Virus record (IMG/VR): IMGVR_UViG_3300025127_007327
Span: 1 to 64,000 of that record
DNA length: 64,000 nt
DNA from: a virus
Strand: one strand, 5' to 3'
In this document: positions 31,851-39,651 of the stretch, one piece after another
How the letters are laid out: every line of letters begins with the position of its first letter
Numbering within the stretch: the stretch's first letter is position 1
The notes under the pieces: model-generated
Seen by the model: the letters and a program-made list of their open reading frames with translations, nothing else
The model's database searches: none
What the model was told of the DNA's origin: nothing
Made by a program: the position numbers and the translations under genes

Positions 31851-33213
31851 ATTAATTGTATTTGATTTAGATGGCGTTCTCGTAGACGCTAGAGAACTTC
31901 ATTATCAAGCTTTAAACATGGCTCTTGGTGATATTGATAGGTGTTATATTATTGATAGAGCAGAGCATCTTTCAACGTATGATGGTTTATCGACCACAAA
32001 AAAATTACAAATACTTACTGAAAGAAAAGGGTTACCGGAAGAATTTCATACTCCTATCTGGAAAGCTAAACAACAAAAAACAATTGAGATCATTAATAAC
32101 TTTGATCATGATCATAGAATCATCAAGATTTTGAGGAAACTTAAACTTGAGGGATATACGGTTGCATGTGCAACAAACTCCATTAGAGACACTGCCAAGT
32201 TACAGTTAATAAGAAGAGGCTTTTTTGAGCATATAGATTTTCTTTATTCTAATCAAGATGTTACAAAGCCAAAGCCAAGTGCTGAAATTTATATGAGATG
32301 CATGCTGAGAGCAAATGTTGACCCTCATGAGACTGTGGTTGTGGAAGACTCTCATCACGGACGTAAGGCTGCAATCAACAGTGGCGCTCACCTTTGTGCT
32401 GTTAAAAATAGCAGTGATGTTACGTATGAAAAAATTAAAGAAACAATTGATAAAGTGGATAAAAAAGAAAACGTAAGACCTAAATGGCAAGGAGGCAAAA
32501 TGAACGTTCTTATACCCATGGCTGGAGCAGGCTCTCGCTTTCAACAGGCGGGATATACCTTTCCTAAGCCACTAATTGAGGTTAACGGCAAGCCTATGAT
32601 TCAACTTGTCGTAGAAAATTTGAATATTGATGCCCGTCACATTTTTGTGGTACAGAAAGAACATTACGAAAAATATAATTTAAAACATCTTCTCAGTTTA
32701 ATTTCACCCGGTTGTGAGATCGTGCAGGTCGATGGAATGACAGAAGGTGCTGCATGCACTACACTGTTGGCTAAAGAGTTTATTAATAATGATGAACCGC
32801 TTATCTTCGCAAACTCAGACCAGTTTTTAGATTGGGATAGTAATGAGTTTATGTATTCTATGGAGGCGGACGAAGTTGATGGCGGGATGCTTACCTTTAC
32901 AGCTACACACCCTAAATGGAGTTTCGCCAAGCTTGATGAACAAGGATTTGTATCAGAGGTTGCCGAGAAAAAACCAATTAGTGATATCGCCACCGCTGGC
33001 ATTTACTATTGGAAGCACGGTTCTGACTATGTTAAGTACGCTGAACAAATGATTGAAAATAATGTAAGATTTAACAATGAGTTTTATGTTTGTCCAGTGT
33101 TCAATGAAGCATTAAGAGACAACAAAAAAATTAAAACATTCCACTTTGATGGGATGTGGGGTATTGGAACTCCCGAAGATTTAGATTATTTCAACAAGTT
33201 TCATGGAGCATAA
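31843..33213 (+). CDS. HAD phosphatase fused to sugar nucleotidyltransferase
   Basis: A 456-residue bifunctional protein. Residues 1-210 are a HAD hydrolase (VFDLDGVLVD at 6-15, ACATNS, KPKPSAEIY, VVEDSHHGRKAA). Residues 220-456 are an NTP-sugar transferase (IPMAGAGSRF, FPKPLIEVNGKPMIQ, ANSDQFLDWD). At the junction an internal GGAGG (32491-32495) precedes an in-frame ATG at 32500, so the second enzyme can probably also be made alone. A phosphatase joined to a pyrophosphorylase suggests consecutive steps in making one activated sugar. The sugar is unknown. Confidence 0.85.
   Translation: MVKLIVFDLDGVLVDARELHYQALNMALGDIDRCYIIDRAEHLSTYDGLSTTKKLQILTERKGLPEEFHTPIWKAKQQKTIEIINNFDHDHRIIKILRKLKLEGYTVACATNSIRDTAKLQLIRRGFFEHIDFLYSNQDVTKPKPSAEIYMRCMLRANVDPHETVVVEDSHHGRKAAINSGAHLCAVKNSSDVTYEKIKETIDKVDKKENVRPKWQGGKMNVLIPMAGAGSRFQQAGYTFPKPLIEVNGKPMIQLVVENLNIDARHIFVVQKEHYEKYNLKHLLSLISPGCEIVQVDGMTEGAACTTLLAKEFINNDEPLIFANSDQFLDWDSNEFMYSMEADEVDGGMLTFTATHPKWSFAKLDEQGFVSEVAEKKPISDIATAGIYYWKHGSDYVKYAEQMIENNVRFNNEFYVCPVFNEALRDNKKIKTFHFDGMWGIGTPEDLDYFNKFHGA
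32500..33213 (+). CDS. Possible separate product: nucleotidyltransferase domain alone
   Basis: In-frame ATG at 32500 with GGAGG five bases upstream inside the fusion gene. The 237-residue product starts MNVLIPMAGAGSRF, exactly the canonical N-terminus of a stand-alone sugar nucleotidyltransferase. Inferred from the ribosome site and domain border. Confidence 0.5.
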   Translation: MNVLIPMAGAGSRFQQAGYTFPKPLIEVNGKPMIQLVVENLNIDARHIFVVQKEHYEKYNLKHLLSLISPGCEIVQVDGMTEGAACTTLLAKEFINNDEPLIFANSDQFLDWDSNEFMYSMEADEVDGGMLTFTATHPKWSFAKLDEQGFVSEVAEKKPISDIATAGIYYWKHGSDYVKYAEQMIENNVRFNNEFYVCPVFNEALRDNKKIKTFHFDGMWGIGTPEDLDYFNKFHGA

Positions 33214-33909
33214 ATGGATTTAAAAGAATTAGAAATTATTGATACCAGTCAGGGCTTATACGATTCTTTCAACGGCTTCATTCTCAGTTCTGATACTAAA
33301 GTGTTCGGCAAACTATTAGCTAGAACTCTACTGGTAGACCAAGTAAAACATTTACCGGGTGATATTGTTGAATGTGGAGTGTTTAAGGGTACCGGAATGC
33401 TTACTTTCTTGAAAATAAAGCGTTTCTTGTGCCCTAATAGTGGCAAAAAGGTTGTCGGGTTTGACTTTTTTAACTCTGAAGAACTTGTTGGTAGTCTTAC
33501 TGGTATTGATAAAGAAGCCATGGGCACTTTGTTTGATAAAAGAAATTACAAGCACGAAAGCAATCAAGTACAGATATTTGGCGATTTTGTGAAAAGCTGT
33601 GGCTTTAAAGAACATGAGTTTGAGTTAGTTGCTGGTGATATTACTAAAACAGCGTATCAATATGCAAAAGAACGCCCCGGCTTCAGAATATCATTGTTAT
33701 ATATCGATCTAGACCTCGATGAGCCTACTTACGAAACTCTCAACGCTCTTTGGGATAGAGTAGTAAAGGGAGGTATAGTAGTGTTTGATGAGTATGCTTT
33801 TCATAAGTGGTCTGAATCCGCAGGTGTGGATAGATTTTTTGCAGACAAAGATATTCAGCTTAAAACTTTAAATTATATTTGCCCAACAGCATACGTGGTG
33901 AAAAAATGA
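33214..33909 (+). CDS. TylF/MycF-type methyltransferase
   Basis: A 231-residue protein. LPGDIVECGVFKGTGMLTFL (about 48-67) is the TylF motif I, LLYIDLDLDEPTYETLNALW (about 167-186) the metal- and substrate-binding block, and GGIVVFDEYAF the following strand. TylF-family enzymes O-methylate sugars with SAM and Mg. It abuts the HAD-nucleotidyltransferase gene and is coupled by ATGA to the sulfotransferase gene. Confidence 0.85.
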   Translation: MDLKELEIIDTSQGLYDSFNGFILSSDTKVFGKLLARTLLVDQVKHLPGDIVECGVFKGTGMLTFLKIKRFLCPNSGKKVVGFDFFNSEELVGSLTGIDKEAMGTLFDKRNYKHESNQVQIFGDFVKSCGFKEHEFELVAGDITKTAYQYAKERPGFRISLLYIDLDLDEPTYETLNALWDRVVKGGIVVFDEYAFHKWSESAGVDRFFADKDIQLKTLNYICPTAYVVKK

Positions 33910-34688
33910 TAATTGATAGAAATAAAAAATTTATATTTATACACAACCCAAGAACTGGAGGAACGGCAATATCTAAATCATTATTAAATACTGATAATGT
34001 AAAAGAACTTATTGATCATGATACTTATATACGTTTATTTAATATTAATGTCAGACCACGTAAACAATGCTATCAAGCGGACGGAGAACCTTCACTTGAG
34101 AGATTAGTTTCAGGCTTGTCAACAAGCACTAAATTTGATGCTCTTGAAACTGTGTATTCGGATGTTCCAAATTTGTTTTTTAGCCATCACGATCATTTAT
34201 CTTTATATTCGTGTACATCACAACGCTTATTAAAAGAATTCAAATATAAATTTGTATGTGTAAGAGATCCTTGGAGTAGGATGCTGTCCTACTATAGCAA
34301 AATAAAAACGTATCATGAGCTTGATGGTAGCACCCACCCCAGCGCACTCGGCCGACCGTTTACTTTTGATTTTTTTATAGATGAGATAACAAGGAATAGA
34401 TTTGATAATAACTTAAATTATCTATACGAAGTACCACAAACATATTGGACTTATGGTGTAGATGAAGTTATACGTTATGATGAGCTTAATAAAAAATGGG
34501 AATATATATTGCAATCTTGCGGGCTGAGTTATCAACCACTTCTTGAAGCTAGTAAAGAAACAAACACAAGTCAAAGAAAAAAATGCTCTGATTATTATGA
34601 GAACGGTAATCATCTAATTGAAAAAGTAGCACATTGTTTTGCTGAAGAAATAGCTTTATTTAATTTTGATTACAATGGTGACCTATGA
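33906..34688 (+). CDS. Sulfotransferase
   Basis: A 260-residue protein. KFIFIHNPRTGGTAISKSLL (8-27) is the 5'-phosphosulfate loop and VCVRDPWSRMLSYY (about 118-131) the 3'-phosphate motif of PAPS-dependent sulfotransferases (Sulfotransfer_2-like). It would add sulfate to a carbohydrate. ATG 33906 overlaps the previous stop (ATGA); the frame from 33879 lies within the methyltransferase gene. PAPS must come from the host. Confidence 0.85.
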   Translation: MIIDRNKKFIFIHNPRTGGTAISKSLLNTDNVKELIDHDTYIRLFNINVRPRKQCYQADGEPSLERLVSGLSTSTKFDALETVYSDVPNLFFSHHDHLSLYSCTSQRLLKEFKYKFVCVRDPWSRMLSYYSKIKTYHELDGSTHPSALGRPFTFDFFIDEITRNRFDNNLNYLYEVPQTYWTYGVDEVIRYDELNKKWEYILQSCGLSYQPLLEASKETNTSQRKKCSDYYENGNHLIEKVAHCFAEEIALFNFDYNGDL

Positions 34689-35143
34689 ATTTTTTAATAT
34701 CACATCGAGGTAACATGCTGGGCCCGAATCCAGAAATGGAGAATAACCCAACTTATATTGACAAAGCTCTTGAAAAAGGTTATGATGTTGAAGTAGACAT
34801 CAGAGGTTCATTCTATACTAAATTTTACCTTGGTCATGACGAGCAACAGTATATGGTATCACCGGAGTGGCTTTTTGCTAGAGCGCGAAAGCTTTGGTTA
34901 CATGCTAAAGATATACAATCATTACATTCATTAATACATCAAGCGTCTGGATTTAATGTTTTTTGGCATCAAGATGATTTCTATACACTAACATCACAAG
35001 GTTTCATTTGGACATATCCGGGTCATACATTAACACCCGATTCTATATGCGTTATGCCAGAGAGTTTTAGTGGTTTTTATTCAGAGAATGAAATAAGAAA
35101 CTCAGCCGGCGTCTGCTCTGATTTTATAGAAAAATATAAATGA
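34685..35143 (+). CDS. GDPD-like phosphodiesterase fragment or mini-domain
   Basis: A 152-residue protein. FLISHRGNMLGPNPEMENNP (3-22) followed by YDVEVDIRGS (about 33-42) matches the HRG...E-x-D catalytic start of glycerophosphodiester phosphodiesterases, and LGHDEQQY matches the later DxH-like site. Full enzymes are about 240 residues; the second half of the barrel is missing or much shortened. Such short forms occur in polysaccharide clusters. It is coupled on both sides by ATGA. Confidence 0.7.
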   Translation: MNFLISHRGNMLGPNPEMENNPTYIDKALEKGYDVEVDIRGSFYTKFYLGHDEQQYMVSPEWLFARARKLWLHAKDIQSLHSLIHQASGFNVFWHQDDFYTLTSQGFIWTYPGHTLTPDSICVMPESFSGFYSENEIRNSAGVCSDFIEKYK

Positions 35144-35823
35144 TTTTATCTTGGCAACAAATACCGTCAACAATTATTTCCGAAATGCTGTGCGAAGGTT
35201 TTGACGGAGTAGTACTAGATACAGAGCATGGGTGCTATAACAATGAAACCCTGTACAACTGTATTCAAGTAATCACATCTCACAACAAAAAAGCATTTGT
35301 AAGATTAACTGAAATTAATAAGACACTCATTAGAATGAGTTTAGACGCTGGAGCTTCTGGATTAATATTTTCCACGGTTGAGAGCGCCGCACAAGCTCAA
35401 GAGATTAAAGATTTGTGTCTGTACCCCAAACAAGGTGGAAAGCGCGGTCTGGGGCTTGTGAGGCAGAATAAATGGGGTCTTAAACATTTAATACAAGAAC
35501 CACCAATTATGATCGCTCAAATTGAAACAAAAGAGGCGGTGCAAAATATGGCTGAAATATATGCATGTGGTTTAGATTTTTACATGATTGGACCCTATGA
35601 TTTGTCAGCAAGTTTAGGAGATCCAGCTAATTTTGAAAATAGTGAATTTATCGAGGCTGTTGAGTCTATTAAGAGAGTAGTTACTAACCCAAATCAAATG
35701 GCTGTGCACATTCCAACAGACGTTAACAAATATATTGACAAATACCGTGACTATGCTATAATAGCTGTGGGTATGGATACTACCATTTTATTAGAGGGTT
35801 ATAGGGAGTTAAATAATGCTTAA
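35140..35823 (+). CDS. HpcH/HpaI-family aldolase
   Basis: A 227-residue TIM-barrel aldolase. FDGVVLDTEHGCYN (21-34), AFVRLTEINK (Arg as substrate-binding residue), MIAQIETKEAVQNM (about 123-136, metal-binding Glu) and FYMIGPYDLSASLG (about 147-160, Asp) are the standard blocks. These enzymes join pyruvate to an aldehyde, or cleave the product, to make 2-keto-3-deoxy acids. Next to an SIS-HAD gene and in one operon with a CMP-sugar synthetase, it could make a ulosonic acid; this is inference. Confidence 0.85.
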   Translation: MILSWQQIPSTIISEMLCEGFDGVVLDTEHGCYNNETLYNCIQVITSHNKKAFVRLTEINKTLIRMSLDAGASGLIFSTVESAAQAQEIKDLCLYPKQGGKRGLGLVRQNKWGLKHLIQEPPIMIAQIETKEAVQNMAEIYACGLDFYMIGPYDLSASLGDPANFENSEFIEAVESIKRVVTNPNQMAVHIPTDVNKYIDKYRDYAIIAVGMDTTILLEGYRELNNA

Positions 35824-36790
35824 TTTTGAAAATTTAGGTGACCTGTTTGTAAAAGTGGTTCAAACCCCTGAGTGGGATGAATTACAAGAAAAATTCAACA
35901 ACTGCAATGATATCTACGTTTTAGGTCACGGCGGCAACCTTGCGGTTGCAGATCATGCTGCAGTTGATATGACAAGACTGTCAAATGGTACAAAGAATGC
36001 TATTTGTCCGGGCTCTGGAGTCGTAGCCACATCATACATTAATGATAGTAGTTTTGAACAGTGGATGGTCAATTGGTTATCCGCAAGAACTTGCACTAGA
36101 ACCGCAGAACAAATGAAAAACTCTTTGGTTCTTGGAATTTCATCGTCTGGTAATTCAATGGATATTCTCAAGGCTTTGCAGTGGGCTACTGATAATGGTA
36201 TGCAGATTGCAATGATGACATCGAAAGATATCAGTATGGAAATTAAAAATCTTACAAAAGTTGTTGTGGGTGCTCATTATTATCATACTGCTGAAGTTCT
36301 CACACTTTTGTTAACTTATCAGCTTACACATGGTTCAGGTAACGTATGTCCACCAATCGGTAAGAACGATCCTGATGCGCTTAAAACCCTTAATTGGAAG
36401 GGTGGCAAAATTCGTGAACACAGTTACCCCGATGAAGAAATCAATATCGGTATTGATTTTGATAAAGTTATTCACAAGTGTTCTAAAGGATATTATGATG
36501 GAACCATCTATGACGAGCCCGTTGAGGGTGCCTACGATGCTCTTGAAAGACTTTCAAAAGATTATACCGTCATTGTGTACACATGTAAGGCTAAGCCTGA
36601 CCGGGGGTTAGTCAATGGCAAAACTGGAACTGAACTTGTTTGGGAATGGCTGAAAGAACATAACATGTCTCAATTTGTCAGTAAGGTTACTGCCGAGAAA
36701 CCAAGAGCAAGATTCTATATTGATGATAAGGCAATTAGATTTACTGATTGGGAATCTGCTTTTGAAATGATTGAGGAAATAGATGGCTAG
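35816..36790 (+). CDS. SIS-domain isomerase fused to HAD phosphatase
   Basis: A 324-residue fusion. Residues about 20-190 form a GmhA/KdsD-like SIS domain (IYVLGHGGNLAVADHAAVDM at 33-52, LVLGISSSGNSMDILKAL at about 103-120). Residues about 205-324 form a HAD-type domain (NIGIDFDKVIHK, VIVYTCKAKPDRG, ARFYIDDKAI). SIS sugar-phosphate isomerases and HAD phosphatases act before and after aldol condensation in the Kdo and heptose pathways, so the fusion supports a sugar-acid or heptose route with the aldolase encoded just upstream. It overlaps both neighbours by eight bases. Confidence 0.8.
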   Translation: MLNFENLGDLFVKVVQTPEWDELQEKFNNCNDIYVLGHGGNLAVADHAAVDMTRLSNGTKNAICPGSGVVATSYINDSSFEQWMVNWLSARTCTRTAEQMKNSLVLGISSSGNSMDILKALQWATDNGMQIAMMTSKDISMEIKNLTKVVVGAHYYHTAEVLTLLLTYQLTHGSGNVCPPIGKNDPDALKTLNWKGGKIREHSYPDEEINIGIDFDKVIHKCSKGYYDGTIYDEPVEGAYDALERLSKDYTVIVYTCKAKPDRGLVNGKTGTELVWEWLKEHNMSQFVSKVTAEKPRARFYIDDKAIRFTDWESAFEMIEEIDG

Positions 36791-37637
36791 ATGCTTGGTC
36801 ACCGGGCATCTTGGTTATATCGGCTCTAAGGTTTATAAAGAGTTAATTGACCAAGGACATGAAGTATATGGTGTTGATTTAAAACACAATACTGATATTA
36901 GGTACGACCTGTTCGATTTTGATAAATTGTGTAGGAACGTTCCCTTTGTGCCTGAGTACATTTTTCACTTAGCAGCAATGCCAAGTGTTCAGTGGTGTGT
37001 TGAAAATCCCTCTGAGGCTATGTCACATAACGTTCTTGGTTCATCTAGAGTATTAGAATATGCAAAGATTAACAATGTTAAAAGAGTGATCTTTGCTAGT
37101 TCTGCTGCAGCATCAAATCCTGTTAGTCCTTATGGACTGCACAAACTTTATACTGAAGGAGAATGCAAACTTTACGCTAGATTGTATGGCGTAGATACTG
37201 TTTGTTTACGATTCTTTAATGTTTATTCAGAGGATCAAGAAGCTAACGGACCATACTCAACAGTAATCTCTGCTTGGCTAAACGGAATAAAAAATGATTC
37301 TAATTTGTTTATTGATGGCGACGGTAAACAAACTAGAGACTTTATTCATGTTGATGATATTGTAAGTGCTAATATATTTTGTATGAATTATAAAAAACAA
37401 TTTGGTGGTAATAATTTTGACGTTGCCACAGGTTTCTCGCATCCTTTAAATTATATAAAAGATTTATTTAGCAAAAGATTTGATATTGATTGGATTCATA
37501 GAGTAGCAAGAGTCGGCGATATTAAGTTTTCATCATCTGATTCGGCCGCATTGCGTCGGCTTGGATGGTCTGCATCTATTAAAATCGAAGAAGGTCTTGA
37601 AAGATGCTTTAATAATTTGGAGAATCTTGATGAATAA
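36783..37637 (+). CDS. NAD-dependent sugar epimerase/dehydratase
   Basis: A 284-residue extended SDR. VTGHLGYIGSKVY (6-18) is the NAD loop, FHLAAMPSVQW the following strand, SSAAASNPVSPYGLHK holds the Ser and Tyr-x3-Lys, and GDGKQTRDFIHVDDIV (about 180-195) is the UDP-glucose-4-epimerase-type block. Somewhat shorter than GalE (about 330). It is the last gene of the glycan run, and its stop overlaps the next small gene. Confidence 0.9.
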   Translation: MARCLVTGHLGYIGSKVYKELIDQGHEVYGVDLKHNTDIRYDLFDFDKLCRNVPFVPEYIFHLAAMPSVQWCVENPSEAMSHNVLGSSRVLEYAKINNVKRVIFASSAAASNPVSPYGLHKLYTEGECKLYARLYGVDTVCLRFFNVYSEDQEANGPYSTVISAWLNGIKNDSNLFIDGDGKQTRDFIHVDDIVSANIFCMNYKKQFGGNNFDVATGFSHPLNYIKDLFSKRFDIDWIHRVARVGDIKFSSSDSAALRRLGWSASIKIEEGLERCFNNLENLDE

Positions 37638-37854
37638 GTTTAAAGTTGGAGAAATGGTTAAGTGGTATCTAACATACGCTGATGTAAATATTGTTAAAGA
37701 TTCTGGAATAGGTGTTATAATAAAAAAAGAAATAATACAAAATCCGTACACTCATGTTGATAATCAACTTAAATACGAGATATTTTGTAATAAACTTAAT
37801 CAAAAAGAATGGTTCGTAGAACCATACATAGAAAAATTTAATATGGAGAAATAA
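37630..37854 (+). CDS. Hypothetical small beta-barrel-like protein
   Basis: The ATG at 37630 overlaps the epimerase stop. The 74 residues, opening MNKFKVGEMVKWYLTY, look like a small SH3-like barrel and resemble the protein at 5581. The function is unknown. Confidence 0.55.
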   Translation: MNKFKVGEMVKWYLTYADVNIVKDSGIGVIIKKEIIQNPYTHVDNQLKYEIFCNKLNQKEWFVEPYIEKFNMEK

Positions 37855-37855
37855 A

Positions 37856-38098
37856 ATGGATTTTAATATTGATGAAGGACAGAATGTAAAAACATTCAAG
37901 CTTTCTAATCAGGCACTTGGGTCTGTTATGATGGCACTACAAGAGTCGCTACTTAACGAGTTGGATATTGTACCAATTTTGAAAAGTTTCGATTTGATTG
38001 AATCTGAAGATGGTTTGATTGTTGCAAACCCACCAACAATCAGAGTATCTAACGAAGCTCCAATTAGTGAAGAAGATATTCTTAATATGGTCAAGTAA
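37856..38098 (+). CDS. Conserved phage protein, 80 residues
   Basis: An acidic small protein with FKLSNQALGSVMMALQESLL (about 14-33), a block I recall from marine myovirus genomes. It has a GGAG site and an overlap (TAATG) with the zinc-ribbon gene. Its position next to the late sigma factor is consistent with other T4-like genomes. The function is unknown. Confidence 0.65.
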   Translation: MDFNIDEGQNVKTFKLSNQALGSVMMALQESLLNELDIVPILKSFDLIESEDGLIVANPPTIRVSNEAPISEEDILNMVK

Positions 38099-38343
38099 TG
38101 CCCCGCTATCGATACTTTTGTAATGCTTGCAAAGAAGAATTTATATCCTTCCATGCTATCAGTTATGAAAAAGATGACTGTGACTTATGTGGAGCATTGG
38201 ATATCGAGAAAAGACTTACTAAACCAATTAAAAAAATTAAGAAACAACAAAATGTAAAAGTTGGTTCCTTGACTAACAAGTACATTGAAGAAAACAGAGA
38301 AATTTTAAAAACTTTAAAAGACAATAGAGAAGAATATGAGTGA
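38098..38343 (+). CDS. FmdB-like zinc-ribbon protein
   Basis: An 81-residue protein with YFCNACKEEF (Cys8, Cys11) and CDLCG (Cys28, Cys31), a four-Cys zinc ribbon of the FmdB/CxxC type, followed by a Lys-rich helical tail. Possibly a transcription or nucleic-acid-binding accessory. It lies two genes upstream of the gp55-like sigma factor. Confidence 0.7.
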   Translation: MPRYRYFCNACKEEFISFHAISYEKDDCDLCGALDIEKRLTKPIKKIKKQQNVKVGSLTNKYIEENREILKTLKDNREEYE

Positions 38344-38668
38344 ACTTGAAATAACATTAATTGCTGTTTTAACAGTAGTAATGATTTTATCATTGTTTGT
38401 TTTTATGTATGCAAGAAGTGCTGTTTCTCGGTTGCTAACCGCTGCTGAAGAAATGGGAGATCTTAAAATAATGATTGACAATTTTGATGAACATTTAAGA
38501 GAAGTATATTCTTTAGAAACTTTCTATGGCGACCAGACCTTACAGGGCTTAATGGATCATAGTAGATCTCTTAGTGAACAATTGGAAAATTTTGAATTTT
38601 TATATTCTCTTGTTGAATTTGAAGAAGAGGATAACGAAGAAATTGACAATCAAGAAGAAGAGAACTAG
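38336..38668 (+). CDS. Membrane-anchored coiled-coil phage protein
   Basis: A 110-residue protein with one N-terminal membrane helix (ITLIAVLTVVMILSLFVFMY, 6-25), a coiled-coil middle and an extremely acidic C-terminus. I recall similar proteins just before the late sigma gene in marine T4-like phages. The function is unknown. Its 3' end overlaps the sigma gene's proposed start. Confidence 0.65.
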   Translation: MSELEITLIAVLTVVMILSLFVFMYARSAVSRLLTAAEEMGDLKIMIDNFDEHLREVYSLETFYGDQTLQGLMDHSRSLSEQLENFEFLYSLVEFEEEDNEEIDNQEEEN

Positions 38669-39353
38669 AGCGAAAAAAGGCAGAAAAAAGAATCATTACT
38701 TTACACAAGTACATGAAGATGCAATAGTTCGCTACACTAAAACAGAATCATATCGAGAAAGAACTGATCTATATGTTCAACTTATTCAGCCAGCACTTAG
38801 TGAGATGGTTGATAAAATTGTATTTACATACAAATTTACAAACTTGCCAAACATAGACTACCTAAGAGATGAATGTAAGATTTGGCTTGTTACGATATTA
38901 GATAAATATAATCCAGATAAAGGCTCAAAAGCCTTTTCATATTTTAGTGTTATTACTAAAAACTGGTTTATTAACAAAGTCAAAAAGCAACAAAAGAAAC
39001 GCGAGCGTGAAGTTGATTATGATAATATAGCTAAGCACTACGAAGAAGAGTTTTTGTCAACTGATGACTCATATCTTAAGGAACGTGAGGAACAAGAATT
39101 TTGGACTTTGTTTTATAAAGAAATAAGTTCATGGGACGAATCAACGATGAAAGATAATGATTTGAAGGTCTATCGTGCGATTAAGGTTTTATTTGAATCA
39201 AAAGACGACATTGAAATTTTTAACAAGAAAGCTATTTATTTATACTTGCGTGAGATAACTGGCTTGAACACTAAGCAAATAGTTAACTCACTTAAGAAAT
39301 TCAAAAAAAGATATTACTCTTTTAAAACTGATTGGGAAAACGGTAACATATGA
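38643..39353 (+). CDS. gp55: T4 gp55-like late sigma factor
   Basis: A 236-residue protein from a TTG at 38643; the start is uncertain because the frame stays open upstream to 38574, inside the previous gene. The core, from FTQVHEDAIVRYTKTESYRE to AFSYFSVITKNWFINKVKKQ, with YNPDKGSKAFSYF in between, matches sigma region 2-like sequence of phage late sigma factors. In T4, gp55 directs host RNA polymerase to late promoters with the gp45 clamp and gp33. It is slightly longer than T4 gp55 (185 residues). It would drive the structural genes that follow. Confidence 0.8.
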   Translation: MTIKKKRTRAKKGRKKNHYFTQVHEDAIVRYTKTESYRERTDLYVQLIQPALSEMVDKIVFTYKFTNLPNIDYLRDECKIWLVTILDKYNPDKGSKAFSYFSVITKNWFINKVKKQQKKREREVDYDNIAKHYEEEFLSTDDSYLKEREEQEFWTLFYKEISSWDESTMKDNDLKVYRAIKVLFESKDDIEIFNKKAIYLYLREITGLNTKQIVNSLKKFKKRYYSFKTDWENGNI

Positions 39354-39646
39354 GTTCAAAAAATGATTTAGATTTATTAATAGGCGAAGCGTTAGAAAAT
39401 ATTAGAAATGATCGAAAGATAGCCAATGAATTTCTTAATGAGATCGCAAATCAAATCGCGGCAGACGCTGAGAATAATAGAAGCCTAAGTCCCGTTGCCG
39501 CCAAACATATTGAAACTATGCAGCGTTCAAACGAGCAGCTTGTAAAAATTATAGGTCTGAAACATAAAAATAAAAATGAGAGCTTTGAACTAACAGAATT
39601 AGATAAATCTAATATTTATGATATGATTCAAAATAAGGAATCTTAG
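39350..39646 (+). CDS. Conserved hypothetical phage protein
   Basis: A 98-residue helical protein (LGEALENI-type opening, then VAAKHIETMQRSNEQLVKII at about 51-70). It is coupled to the sigma gene by ATGA and precedes the baseplate peptidase gene by five bases. I recall it as a frequent neighbour of gp55 in marine phages, without a known role. Confidence 0.6.
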   Translation: MSSKNDLDLLIGEALENIRNDRKIANEFLNEIANQIAADAENNRSLSPVAAKHIETMQRSNEQLVKIIGLKHKNKNESFELTELDKSNIYDMIQNKES

Positions 39647-39651
39647 TTCAT

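Noticed and set aside
34685-35143. A broken pseudogene of a glycerophosphodiesterase
   Set aside because: The frame is clean and coupled at both ends by ATGA, so it is reported as a short gene and not as a pseudogene.
38574-38642. An upstream start for the gp55-like gene
   Set aside because: The 23 extra residues lie inside the acidic end of the previous gene and look like out-of-frame translation. The TTG at 38643 gives a Lys-rich start more like the family, although this remains uncertain.
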